Shown here piece by piece: positions 1 through 8,726 of a stretch of DNA of 41,822 nucleotides. The stretch is from the NCBI GenBank assembly GCA_028704555.1, contig JAQWFD010000037.1:1-41822 (forward strand), in the 5' to 3' direction. This stretch comes from Desulfobacterales bacterium. Its GTDB lineage: Bacteria > Desulfobacterota > Desulfobacteria > Desulfobacterales > JAQWFD01. Both the position numbers and the translations under genes were made by a program. Every line of letters starts with the position of its first letter. The stretch's first letter is position 1. The notes under the pieces were generated by a model. It made no database searches. It was given only the letters and a program-made list of their open reading frames with translations, and was not told the origin of the DNA.

Positions 1-394
1 TTTGCGTAATTCAATAAGGTAGAAAAATATAGTAAAGCAAATGTTTCGTAATATGATAAAGTATGGCATTAATTCAGATGTAACCATCTGATATAATAAA
101 ACCCAACCGTTATTTGGGTTCATAGGATAATACCTATCACACCGATGCGTTTATCCATGGAAAGATCCTTTCCGATTCAATCACAGAAAAAAGAAGTGAG
201 AAATTTACGGACAGGCCCGCATCGGCAGGTGGCAGAAAAAGGAGGGGGGGGTGGGCTTCGCTTGGCCCCGTGATCCGGGGGCGTCGGGTCCGGCCTCTGA
301 TTCTGGCCGAACACTGTTCTGCATGAGAAGTCAGCCCTATGGTTCAGATTCCATCCTTCCCGCAGGCCGTACTTTCAGGAGCTATGCTCCCGGG
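1..394. other. Non-coding flank downstream of hydAB
   Basis: No convincing gene is visible here. The left 130 bases are AT-rich and carry two small hairpins: CAGATG/CATCTG around 77-92 and an AACCCAA/TTGGGTT hairpin at 100-120. Positions 240-330 hold a short G-run and a GC-rich stretch without coding character. The region lies downstream of the minus-strand hydrogenase genes and may contain the end of their transcript. Confidence 0.5.
100..120 (-). terminator. Possible terminator for hydAB
   Basis: AACCCAA (100-106) pairs perfectly with TTGGGTT (114-120) around a 7-base loop. Read on the minus strand the right arm is followed by TTATTATA, a weak U-rich tail. It is about 270 bases beyond the hydB stop codon, so its assignment to the hyd operon is tentative. 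Confidence 0.35.
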
Positions 395-724
395 TTAGAC
401 TTTCAGTTTCATACCTTTTGCCTTGAGCACCATTAACAATGGTGACCGGTCGGTATATTCCGTATGCAGAAGCTGATGCGCCATGTGAGAATTGGGTTCA
501 TGGAGATACTTCGCATAGAGTGCTTTGACCGACGGGTTGTCCTGGGACCTGCGGAATTTCATCTTCGTATCCTGGACGTATACCGATTCCTGCCGCTGCA
601 TAATATAGTCATTGGCAGCGGCAAAAGACATTTTTGTAAAATTCCATGTGTAAAGGGTGGCCCCGGCGGCCATACCGGCGATTTTGATAAACTGTCGCCG
701 TGTTACATTCACGATGTTTTTCAT
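395..724 (-). CDS. hydB: Periplasmic [FeFe] hydrogenase small subunit
   Basis: 109-residue protein with a twin-arginine signal near its N-terminus (TRRQFIKIAG) followed by a hydrophobic stretch and an AAA-type cleavage region around residue 36. The remainder (QRQESVYVQDTKMKFRRSQ, then ALYAKYLHEPNSHMAHQLLH) matches the iron-hydrogenase small-subunit family, which wraps around the large subunit. In Desulfovibrio-type enzymes the Tat signal on this subunit carries the assembled heterodimer to the periplasm; the large subunit here has no signal of its own, which fits. The gene starts 12 bases after the hydA stop, so the two are co-transcribed, with a GGAGG-type ribosome site in the gap. Length is normal for the family. 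Confidence 0.9.
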   Translation of the reverse strand: MKNIVNVTRRQFIKIAGMAAGATLYTWNFTKMSFAAANDYIMQRQESVYVQDTKMKFRRSQDNPSVKALYAKYLHEPNSHMAHQLLHTEYTDRSPLLMVLKAKGMKLKV

Positions 725-736
725 GGCATTCCCTCC

Positions 737-1990
737 TTAAACCGCTTTTCTCATATTGAATCTTCGATTGATTCGGGCAACGATGTGCTTGAACAGTGAT
801 GCCTCCCGGACATCCGGCAATAACGGTTGTCCGCCGCCGTTCACGCATCCGCCCGGGCATGTCATGACTTCGATAAAGTGGTACCTGGATTTTCCTTTCT
901 TGATCTCTTCCAGAATGGGGATGGTATTGAACAGCCCGCTGACAACGCAAACATTCAGATCGCCGAATTTTGGAACCGGTATGGTGGCCTCCTTTACCCC
1001 ATTGCGGGAACGTACCGCCTTGATATCTACACTTTCCAGTGCCTGCCCGGAAACGGCCTCGTAAGCAAAACGCAGTGCGGCTTCCATAACCCCGCCGCTG
1101 CAACCGAAAATGGTAGCTGCGCCCGTGGATTCGCCCAGTTCTGTGTCTGGCTCAACATCGGGAAGACTGTTGAAATCAATGCCGGACTTTTTGATCATAT
1201 AGGCCAACTCCCGCGTAGTGATTGTGGCATCGATGTCCCGATAGCCGCTGTCAGCTATTTCAGGTCTGAGCCCCTCAAATTTTTTGGCGATGCAGGGCAT
1301 GATCGAAACCGTATAGATTTTTTTCGGCTCCGTATGGATAATTTCGGCTCCGTACGTTTTGCAAAGGGTACCGAGCATCCCGACCGGTGATTTGCATGTG
1401 GACAGGTTCGGAATCAATTCGGGATAAAAAGTTTCAACAAACTTGATCCAGCCGGGGCAGCATGACGTAAACTGCGGCAGGGGCTTTTTGACCTTTCCGG
1501 TCAGCCGTCCCAGCAACTCGCTTCCTTCCTCCATAATGGTAACGTCTGCTGTCCATTGGTTGTCCCATATATGATCAAAGCCGAGTTTTTTAAGCGCAGC
1601 AAACATTTTGCCGCCCGAATACGTGCCGGTGGGATGACCAAAGGCCTCCGCCAACCCATAGCGCACGGCGGGCGCCGGCATGGATACCACTACTTTGTCC
1701 GGATCTTTCAACGCTGAAAAAATTTCCTCTACAAAGGAAACGCCTTCATAAATCGCTCCGTAGGGGCAGTTGATCAGACATTGGCCGCAATTGACACAGG
1801 CGGCCGGATTTACAACCGTGCGGGGCCCGTCGTCGCCGTCTATGCATTGAATAGCACCGGTAGGACATTGGGATTCACATTCCCCGCAGCCCTCGCATTT
1901 GGTCTGATCAACCTGGACAAAAAACGCGTTTTCGTATTCTCCCCAGGATGGCGCATTCATCGACGTTTGCACATTTTCAATTTTTCTCAT
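737..1990 (-). CDS. hydA: [FeFe] hydrogenase large (catalytic) subunit
   Basis: 417 residues from the chosen ATG at 1990, which has AAAGGAG just upstream. An in-frame extension to 2224 exists but has no hydrogenase similarity and was not used. Domains: a two-[4Fe-4S] ferredoxin module (C32, C35, C38, C42; second set in [14 protein letters not shown]), then the H-cluster domain. Its three signatures are present: TSCCPGW (C177/C178), MPCIAKKFE (C233) and [13 protein letters not shown] (C378, C382). The short ferredoxin region without further N-terminal clusters is that of the dimeric Desulfovibrio-like periplasmic enzyme. Known role of the family: reversible H2 oxidation, with electrons probably passed to c-type cytochromes in sulfate reducers. 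No maturase genes (hydE, hydF, hydG) are in the window. Confidence 0.93.
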   Translation of the reverse strand: MRKIENVQTSMNAPSWGEYENAFFVQVDQTKCEGCGECESQCPTGAIQCIDGDDGPRTVVNPAACVNCGQCLINCPYGAIYEGVSFVEEIFSALKDPDKVVVSMPAPAVRYGLAEAFGHPTGTYSGGKMFAALKKLGFDHIWDNQWTADVTIMEEGSELLGRLTGKVKKPLPQFTSCCPGWIKFVETFYPELIPNLSTCKSPVGMLGTLCKTYGAEIIHTEPKKIYTVSIMPCIAKKFEGLRPEIADSGYRDIDATITTRELAYMIKKSGIDFNSLPDVEPDTELGESTGAATIFGCSGGVMEAALRFAYEAVSGQALESVDIKAVRSRNGVKEATIPVPKFGDLNVCVVSGLFNTIPILEEIKKGKSRYHFIEVMTCPGGCVNGGGQPLLPDVREASLFKHIVARINRRFNMRKAV

Positions 1991-2863
1991 GGTTGACTCC
2001 TTTAAATTCAAAGTGGTTTCAGAATTTAACTCCAAACACGACGCTGATGCATCACCTCCTTTTTGACTGAAACAGTTTTTTCCGAACAGAGATTTTTCTC
2101 CGTTCGGCTTACTGTATTCTGCAAGAAATGGGTTGCCTGAATATATAACTTTACATGGATATTTTTCGAATTCAAAATGACGAGGATTGCAGCTGCTGGT
2201 ATCGGCAAAGCACAACCTTAACAAGGTCTTTTTTCGGCACGGATATTTTCAACCGGGTACGGGATATTATCGGATTCTTTCGAGATTCAATTTTCTGACC
2301 TTTTTAAAATTGACGTCTTAAAATAGCAATGACGTTAAATGAAGTCAATATAAAAACATCTTATTTAAGTTTAATATAATGATGACAATAAATAACTTAT
2401 AATAACTTATAATACGTATGGTAAATAAGAACGTTCTTGTCTCATCGTTCCATAGTGAAGCTTTCACCTGCCCGAGCCTGCTTTATTTTTGTAGCGTCTC
2501 CTGAAATTCATCTGCCTGACAGCGGAATGCCGGTGCCATGAAAGCAAAATCCATCGAGCGGGAGCGGTCGGTCTCTGGTTCATTCTGCCAAGGCAGAGCG
2601 CTGCGCTGTCCGGGGAAAAGAAACCGGGAATGGACGGGACGGAGCCTGCGACAATGTGTCCGAAATTATGATCAAGCCCCTCTTTTACTGCTTTGGGGAT
2701 AACGGCCTGAACCGTTGAGGATAAAAATGCAATGAGGATGAACGGATGAAAAAATAGATCTTGTTTTTATTTGTTCATATGGTGTACTTCAGGTTAATTA
2801 AATTTTATAATAATTTTAAAAAAAGAAAATAAAAACCAATGGCAACCAAAAGCGACATATAAA
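1991..2863. other. Intergenic region between hydA and the uptake operon
   Basis: Three zones can be seen. 1991-2280 is the hydA upstream region on the minus strand. 2290-2430 is strongly AT-rich and contains a direct repeat of AATAACTTAT near 2388-2410, suitable for promoters. 2450-2720 is GC-rich and rich in small inverted repeats (for example TCTGC/GCAGA around 2586-2600). It could be a structured leader for the downstream ABC transporter operon, but I find no cobalamin-box (GCCACTG) or other class signature. 2750-2860 is again AT-rich and lies directly before the ATPase start. Confidence 0.5.
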
Positions 2864-3652
2864 ATGGAAAGTTTTCTTGTCGGCACTGATATCGCGTTTT
2901 CTTATGATGGCAAGCCGTCGATTTTCAGCAAAATTTCCTTCGGCCTTCAGAAAGGCAATCTGTGTGCTCTGATGGGGGGAAACGGTTCCGGAAAAACCAC
3001 GCTGTTGAATTGTATTTCCGGCACCCTTTCAGTGACATCCGGCAATATCCACCTCAACGGCACACCAATACAAAGCCTGTCAGGGCGTCAGCGCGCCCGG
3101 CTTCTGGGGACGGTGCCACAGGAGACTTCCGTCATATTTCCCTACAGGGTCAGGGATGTTGTCATGATGGGCCGGGCCCCCTATATCGGAACGTTTTCCA
3201 TGCCCGGAAAGCAGGACAGGTATTATATCGAAAAAGCAATGGATGAGACCGGAATCCGCGCGCTCGAAGACGAGCTGTTTTCAGGTATCAGCGGGGGAGA
3301 AAGGCAGCTGGTTCTGATCGCACGTGCCCTGGCGCAGAACACGCCGGCCCTGCTCCTGGATGAACCCACCAGCCACCTGGACTTCAAAAATCAAATCAAA
3401 ATTCTCTGCATTCTCAAACAACTCGTGAAGCAGAACCATCTTCTGGCGGTGATGGCCACCCATGACCCCAATCATGTTCTGCAGTTTGCCGATACCGTCA
3501 TGATTCTGCACGACGGGGGATTTTACCGTCAGGGAAGTCCGCATGAGGTCATCAGCCGGGAAAGTATCAAGGCTGTTTATGAAGTGGATGTGGATGAGAT
3601 TCGAAGCAACGATCGTATTCGCGGTGTGTTATTCCAGGCGGAGGCTGCCTGA
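2864..3652 (+). CDS. ABC transporter ATP-binding protein, FecE/BtuD-type
   Basis: 262 residues. Walker A GGNGSGKTT near residue 40, signature motif SGGERQLVLIARAL, Walker B ALLLDEPTSHLD and an H-loop in MATHDPN are all intact. The sequence belongs to the family that energises iron-siderophore, haem and cobalamin importers. It is the first gene of a five-gene plus-strand unit; the binding protein starts two bases after its stop. No strong Shine-Dalgarno motif precedes the ATG, which sits in an AT-rich leader. The imported ligand cannot be read from the ATPase. Confidence 0.9.
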   Translation: MESFLVGTDIAFSYDGKPSIFSKISFGLQKGNLCALMGGNGSGKTTLLNCISGTLSVTSGNIHLNGTPIQSLSGRQRARLLGTVPQETSVIFPYRVRDVVMMGRAPYIGTFSMPGKQDRYYIEKAMDETGIRALEDELFSGISGGERQLVLIARALAQNTPALLLDEPTSHLDFKNQIKILCILKQLVKQNHLLAVMATHDPNHVLQFADTVMILHDGGFYRQGSPHEVISRESIKAVYEVDVDEIRSNDRIRGVLFQAEAA

Positions 3653-3654
3653 GC

Positions 3655-4686
3655 ATGAAGACGGTATTCAGAAACCTGCTGATAATATTGATCGTTTTGG
3701 CTGCCGTTGCGACCGGCGTGGGCTTTTTTCATTCCCGTTCTCCGGTTCGGCAGGGCAGCACTCATATCATCTATGATCAGACCGGTCGCAAAGTCCAGAT
3801 ACCCATGAGGGTGAATCGTGTGGTGACGTCCATGTATCCGATCGCCACACAGATCGTTTTCATGCTCGGGGCTCAGGATTGTCTGGCCGGCATATCGGAT
3901 TATGATGTCAACGGGGTCATGAAACGGATTTATCCGGCCATTGAACGTATCCCGCGGCCAACCCGATCGGCCGGACAGGAAATCGGGGTTGAAGAAATTC
4001 TCAAACTCAAACCCGATCTCGTATTTACTCATTTCAGAAGTAACGTTGATGCACTTTCAGCGCTTGGTATCCCGTCGGTGTGCCTCAGACTGGAAAGCCC
4101 GGATGCGCTTATTGAAGGAATATTGCTGACCGGTAAGATCATGAACCGGGAAGACCGAGCCCGACAGATCGTTCAATATTACCGGCAGAAATTATCGGAA
4201 ATCCGGAAACGGACCGAAACCATCCAGCAGAAAAAGACGGTTTATTTTGCCGGGCCTTCCATGCTTACCACGGCCTCCGGGGAACATTATCAGAATTTTT
4301 TGATTGAAAGCGCATCGGGAATCAACACGGCAGGGGAAAGTCGGGGCGGATGGGCCTCCATCTCCATTGAGCAATTGTTGAAATGGAATCCGGATCTCAT
4401 TTTTATTGGAAATTATGGAACGGCCCGTGTCGGCAGCTTTACGGGCGATTCCCGGCTTAGCGATGTTGCGGCGGTTAGACGCGGAAACGTGTTCATGTCG
4501 CGGTTCTATATCGGCTCATGGGATGTGCCCACCCCGGAATCCATTCTCGGGATCATGTGGCTGGCGGGAAAGCTTTATCCCGAACACATCCGGTTCAACA
4601 TGGCAGAAGAAATGACATATTTTTACTCGACGTTTTATGGCTATACGCCGTCTTCAGATGAAATTGAAGCTGTTCTGGCCGAATGA
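3655..4686 (+). CDS. FecB/BtuF-like periplasmic binding protein (paralog 1)
   Basis: 343 residues. A hydrophobic segment at residues 7-25 acts as signal or membrane anchor; no lipobox cysteine is seen. The mature part begins with the family pattern DQTGRKVQIP and has VEEILKLKPDLVF, characteristic of the TroA-like fold that binds metal chelates or corrinoids. The C-terminal half carries GGWASISIEQLLKWNPDLIF and SWDVPTPESILGIMWLAGKL, both also found in the second binding protein at 7719. A GGAGG ribosome site lies inside the end of the ATPase gene. Ligand unknown; ferric or other metal complexes and corrinoids are the obvious candidates from family knowledge. Confidence 0.85.
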   Translation: MKTVFRNLLIILIVLAAVATGVGFFHSRSPVRQGSTHIIYDQTGRKVQIPMRVNRVVTSMYPIATQIVFMLGAQDCLAGISDYDVNGVMKRIYPAIERIPRPTRSAGQEIGVEEILKLKPDLVFTHFRSNVDALSALGIPSVCLRLESPDALIEGILLTGKIMNREDRARQIVQYYRQKLSEIRKRTETIQQKKTVYFAGPSMLTTASGEHYQNFLIESASGINTAGESRGGWASISIEQLLKWNPDLIFIGNYGTARVGSFTGDSRLSDVAAVRRGNVFMSRFYIGSWDVPTPESILGIMWLAGKLYPEHIRFNMAEEMTYFYSTFYGYTPSSDEIEAVLAE

Positions 4687-4717
4687 TAATTAAAGAGTAC
4701 ACGCAATTTGTTCAGTA

Positions 4718-5725
4718 ATGAAAACAACCAGAAATTACACGACGTACCTGATTTTATTCAATCTGTTCGTATTCACGGGTTCCGTGTTTATCGGACGCTA
4801 CCCCATATCCGTTCCTGACATACTTTCCGTAATCGGTCATGTCTTCGACTCGGATGTCGCAGAATCCCATCAATTGATTCATACCGTCATATTCAAGGTC
4901 AGAATTCCGCGGATAATGATCGCCATGGTGATCGGTGCCGGGCTGGGTATTACGGGTGCCACGTTTCAGGGAGTTTTCAAAAATCCGCTGGTATCCCCCT
5001 ATATTCTGGGCGTGTCTTCCGGCGGTGGCTTTGGTGCGGCCCTGGCCATTTTACTTTGCAACGATGTAATCTGGATACAGCTGTCTGCATTTGTATTCGG
5101 AATGATTGCCGTGGGACTGTCTTTGCTGACCGCACGCCTGGGATTCCGTATGTCGACCTATACCCTGGTGCTTTCAGGGATCGTGGTGGGATCATTTTTT
5201 TCGGCGATGATATCACTCCTCAAGTATGTGGCCGATACCTATACGAAATTGCCGGCGATTGTGTTCTGGCTCATGGGCAGTCTGGCAGCGGTAAACGTCC
5301 GGGACATGTTGATTACGGCTCCGGTAACGCTGATCTGCATCGGAGTGCTCATCATGTTGCGATGGCGTATCAATATCCTTTCGCTCGGTTCAGGTCAGGC
5401 CCGGGAGCTGGGGCTGAACACCACGGCACTGTATGTTACGATCATTACCTGTTCGACAATGATTGCCTCATCCATTGTGGCGGTCGCCGGAATCATCGGT
5501 TGGGTGGGGCTGGTCGTACCCCATTTATGCCGGATGATTGTGGGTGCGGATCATACCCGTCTGCTGCCGGCCTCGGCGCTGATGGGATCGGCCTATATGC
5601 TGATCGTCGATGATGTGGCACGCGCCTCCGTCGGTCAGGAAATTCCACTCGGTATTGTTACGGCGGTGATCGGCGCGCCGTTTTTTGCATATCTTTTAAG
5701 GCGAAATCAAGGAGGCAAAGGTTGA
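4718..5725 (+). CDS. FecCD/BtuC-type ABC transporter permease
   Basis: 335 residues with about nine to ten hydrophobic segments. Family hallmarks: the start of the core with VIFKVRIPRIMIAMVIGAGL, then GATFQGVFKNPLVSPYILGVSSGGGFGA, and near the C-terminus GIIGWVGLVVPHLCRMIVGADH followed by EIPLGIVTAVIGAPFFAYLL. It should form the homodimeric channel working with the ATPase at 2864. It is 31 bases after the binding protein gene, and its stop overlaps the start of the radical SAM gene (TTGA), so the two are probably translationally coupled. Confidence 0.9.
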   Translation: MKTTRNYTTYLILFNLFVFTGSVFIGRYPISVPDILSVIGHVFDSDVAESHQLIHTVIFKVRIPRIMIAMVIGAGLGITGATFQGVFKNPLVSPYILGVSSGGGFGAALAILLCNDVIWIQLSAFVFGMIAVGLSLLTARLGFRMSTYTLVLSGIVVGSFFSAMISLLKYVADTYTKLPAIVFWLMGSLAAVNVRDMLITAPVTLICIGVLIMLRWRINILSLGSGQARELGLNTTALYVTIITCSTMIASSIVAVAGIIGWVGLVVPHLCRMIVGADHTRLLPASALMGSAYMLIVDDVARASVGQEIPLGIVTAVIGAPFFAYLLRRNQGGKG

Positions 5726-7722
5726 AATATCCGCTTACTACACTCTATCCGTCCTATATCGAAGGAATCCCGTTATTCCATTATCGCCCCGGCACCCGGG
5801 TGCTGGTTGTCGGGACCCATGGTTGCAATCTGGACTGCAAATATTGCATGAGTCAGCACCTGCTGAACGAGCCTGCGTATTATTTTGATTTAAGCCCGAA
5901 ACAAATTATTAAAAAAGCCGTTACCGCAGGCTGTCGCCTGATCAGCTTTACGGCAAACGAGCCGGCGGTCAGCTTTGATTATTTCAAGGATATTGCCGAA
6001 GCTGCCGCCGATGCGGGTATTGCTGTGGGCTGTTCGTCCAACGGCCTGTTTTCCGATGCCCAGCTTAGCGAACTGGTTCAGTTCCTGTCCTTTGCCAACA
6101 TCAGTATCAAGGGGCCCGACAAAAAATTTTATCAGGAAATTTGCGGTGGCGGCAGTCCGGAACGCGTATTTGACTGCATTCGACTGCTCCGGGAAAACGG
6201 GATTCACGTGGAGGCTACCACTCCGTATCTGCCGAGGATTGCTGAAGCGGGTATGGCCCACATTGCCCGAACCCTGGGCAGTATCGATGACAGCATTCCC
6301 TGGCTTGTATTCAGACTGATGCCTGAATACAAGCTGTCTGAAACCGCCAGACCCAAAGTTTCGGACCTGGTGCGTTTTAAAATCCGCTTACAGGAATACC
6401 TGAATCATATCTATCTGTTGAATTTTCCGGCAACACTCTGGATCGATACGTGCTGCCGCCAATGCGGACACAAATTGCTGACCCGGATGAGCAAGGGATT
6501 CGGGGCCGTTCTGGTGGATGTGGCACTGGCTGATGGACTATGCCCGGAATGCGGCGCATCTGCAGACATCATCGGAAACGCAGCGGTGGACACCGATCAA
6601 ACCGTCGAGACCCCGGATCCGCGAACCGGGTACATTGAAGCAGACGGCTGGAAGGCTACTGTTGCCATGAGCAGCGGGTGTCTGGCCGGCAATGAGGACC
6701 GACGGCCCGGAATCGAGTCCCTGCAGCAGCGGCCTTATCCGGGTGATATGGATATGGCGGCCGATAACTGGGTGACGGACACGGCGCTATCCGTATTGGA
6801 CATGTACCATCCGGATCTGATGGTAATGACCTATGCCCAGGCTGCATTGACCGGACGTCATCAATGCGAAGAAGAACAGTTTAAAAATATCGCCGTCAAC
6901 CTGTTTGCGGAAATTGAACGATTCAAAAAGGCATCGGGTTATGAGGTCATGGTGGTGGGCATGGGGGATCTGGTCCGGACCCGGGGTGTCATCAACCTGG
7001 AAAAGCATATCGAAGGTGTTGCATCTGCTGAAGAAGGCATAGCCTGCCTGTATCATACCGGATCAGACGATGCCGATCAGGTAGCCCGCCTGACGGGAGT
7101 CCGTGAGGTGATTTCAAGTCATGATCTGGAAAAACGAATCGGCGTTCAATGGGATATAAAAGAATCCGGCCGGTATTTTGTGATTCCCGAAGCCGGGTAC
7201 CGGTTTCTCGCCCTGAGTTCCGCCAGTCGCTACAGCTACCGAACTGACGGAATGCATTCGAATATTCCGATATGGGCCACGCTCGACATCCCGGACGCTA
7301 TTACGGGTATCAGACAATGTATTTTCAATCATGTCATGAGCGGGAAAAAAATTGCACTGATGCTTTTAGACGGTATCGGTTTTAAGGATTTTGAACTCAA
7401 GGCCGCTTCCATCGCTAATACCGTTGGCGGCATTCCCTGTGCCTGCACGCCCCATCAGATGGCAATTATTTCCACCGGCAGGCCCGTATTTGAACCGTTT
7501 TTCGCTTACCCGAGATGGCGAATATCCCGACGGGTCAACCCGTTCTCACTGAGCACGTCCTACCTGCCGGATTGTCTGACCCGCGATATCACCCGCGCCG
7601 GGAAAATAGCCGTCAGCGTCGGGAATAAGAGCATTCTTACCCATTCAATGTTTCCCGGTGACCTGAGTATAGAATGCCACTGCATGGCCCTGCACAACTT
7701 TGGCTCACTGGCGGTGGTATGA
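5722..7722 (+). CDS. Radical SAM protein with large C-terminal extension, in ABC uptake operon
   Basis: 666 residues from a TTG start with a perfect AAGGAGG six bases upstream; the start overlaps the permease stop. Residues 1-290 resemble the AmmeMemoRadiSam/pyruvate-formate-lyase-activase-like radical SAM family: IPLFHYRPGTRVLVVGTHG, then the cluster motif C35-x3-C39-x2-C42, and FTANEPAVSF and NISIKGPDKKFY, comparable to the family's YTYNEP and DLKG motifs. The family's N-terminal cysteine-rich segment is missing. Two CxxC pairs (CCRQCG near 238, CPECG near 275) look like a zinc or cluster site. Residues about 340-666 are an extra domain. The stretches MYHPDLMVMTYAQAALTGRH and KKIALMLLDGIGF suggest, weakly, an alkaline-phosphatase-like fold. 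Placement inside an importer operon suggests it modifies or processes the imported ligand. Reaction unknown. Confidence 0.8.
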   Translation: MKYPLTTLYPSYIEGIPLFHYRPGTRVLVVGTHGCNLDCKYCMSQHLLNEPAYYFDLSPKQIIKKAVTAGCRLISFTANEPAVSFDYFKDIAEAAADAGIAVGCSSNGLFSDAQLSELVQFLSFANISIKGPDKKFYQEICGGGSPERVFDCIRLLRENGIHVEATTPYLPRIAEAGMAHIARTLGSIDDSIPWLVFRLMPEYKLSETARPKVSDLVRFKIRLQEYLNHIYLLNFPATLWIDTCCRQCGHKLLTRMSKGFGAVLVDVALADGLCPECGASADIIGNAAVDTDQTVETPDPRTGYIEADGWKATVAMSSGCLAGNEDRRPGIESLQQRPYPGDMDMAADNWVTDTALSVLDMYHPDLMVMTYAQAALTGRHQCEEEQFKNIAVNLFAEIERFKKASGYEVMVVGMGDLVRTRGVINLEKHIEGVASAEEGIACLYHTGSDDADQVARLTGVREVISSHDLEKRIGVQWDIKESGRYFVIPEAGYRFLALSSASRYSYRTDGMHSNIPIWATLDIPDAITGIRQCIFNHVMSGKKIALMLLDGIGFKDFELKAASIANTVGGIPCACTPHQMAIISTGRPVFEPFFAYPRWRISRRVNPFSLSTSYLPDCLTRDITRAGKIAVSVGNKSILTHSMFPGDLSIECHCMALHNFGSLAVV

Positions 7723-8726
7723 TGTATCAACGGCTCCGAATACTGCTGCCGGCAATTTTTTCTGCCGTCATTATTGCATGTCCGGTTGATGCCAGAACCG
7801 TCTGCGACATGATCGGCCGTCAGGTTCATGTGCCAAAGACCATGGAGCGGATTGCATGCCCCTATCGGGTGGCCGATGACATGATATTTGCACTGGGAGC
7901 TGCGGATAAGCTGATTGCCATATCGACCCGTCATCCCAATTCGATTAAAAAAAGTTTTTGTGAGGGAATCGATCACACCGGTTATGCGCAACCGGAATCC
8001 AGCATTGAAGAATTTTTGAGGCTTCGGCCGGATGGCGTGTTCATGCGTCCGGGGCCCCTGGTCTCGCGGCTCGAGGAAGTCGGCATTCCGGTATTTTGTC
8101 TCAAAGTGGAGGACCCGGACTCTATGATCCGGGGATTGATGATGATGGCTGATATCCTGGGCCGAAAGGATCATGCCAATCGAATTGCTGCCTATTACCG
8201 CGAGAAACTGATCTATATCAAGGAGTGCACTGCGTCGATTGTTCAAAAAAAGACCGTATATATGGCCGGATACCAATCCGTCTTTGCCACTATCGGCGGG
8301 GATTTTTACCAGGATCATCTGATACGGGCCGGCGGCGGCGTCAACGTGGCCCATGAACTTACGGGCGGATGGGTTTCGGTATCCCGGGAACATCTGGTGG
8401 CCTGGAATCCGGATTTCATTCTTCTGGCGCCTTACAGTCATATCAATGCCCGGGATGTCATGGATGAGGCCATAGAATGCGTCAACGCCGTTCGCAAGGA
8501 GCAGATCCATACTTTTCCAAGCTACCTGGACGCATGGGATCTGCCGACTCCCGAGTCTATTCTGGGAATCATGTGGCTGGCCAATATCCTGTATCCCGAT
8601 AACATTCGGTTTGACATGGAACGGGAAGCTGAATATTTTTATAGTCAATTTTACGGTCGTTATCCAAAACCGGTTGAATGGAAGACCGGTCATCCCGGGA
8701 TTGATTCACGAAAAGATTTTCCTTGA
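7719..8726 (+). CDS. FecB/BtuF-like periplasmic binding protein (paralog 2)
   Basis: 335 residues from ATG 7719, which overlaps the radical SAM stop (ATGA); a second ATG follows immediately. The N-terminus is a signal peptide (LLPAIFSAVIIACPVDA). The C-terminal half closely parallels the first binding protein: VQKKTVYMAGY, GGWVSVSREHLVAWNPDFIL, WDLPTPESILGIMWLANILY and FYSQFYGRYP. The N-terminal halves differ more, so the two proteins may bind different forms of a ligand or different ligands while sharing one permease. The last 37 bases overlap the 3' end of the convergent phosphatase gene. Confidence 0.82.
   Translation: MMYQRLRILLPAIFSAVIIACPVDARTVCDMIGRQVHVPKTMERIACPYRVADDMIFALGAADKLIAISTRHPNSIKKSFCEGIDHTGYAQPESSIEEFLRLRPDGVFMRPGPLVSRLEEVGIPVFCLKVEDPDSMIRGLMMMADILGRKDHANRIAAYYREKLIYIKECTASIVQKKTVYMAGYQSVFATIGGDFYQDHLIRAGGGVNVAHELTGGWVSVSREHLVAWNPDFILLAPYSHINARDVMDEAIECVNAVRKEQIHTFPSYLDAWDLPTPESILGIMWLANILYPDNIRFDMEREAEYFYSQFYGRYPKPVEWKTGHPGIDSRKDFP

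Noticed and set aside
1991..2224. N-terminal extension of HydA
   Set aside because: The frame is open, but a strong ribosome site precedes the ATG at 1990 and the extra 78 residues show no hydrogenase or ferredoxin features.
2450..2720. Cobalamin riboswitch upstream of the uptake operon
   Set aside because: There is a GGTG...AAATCC-like stretch, but no B12 box (GCCACTG) and no matching downstream elements, so I only report an unassigned structured leader.
7560..8693. 377-residue minus-strand open frame
   Set aside because: It lies wholly antisense to the radical SAM end and the second binding protein, both with clear family motifs, and has no recognisable features itself.
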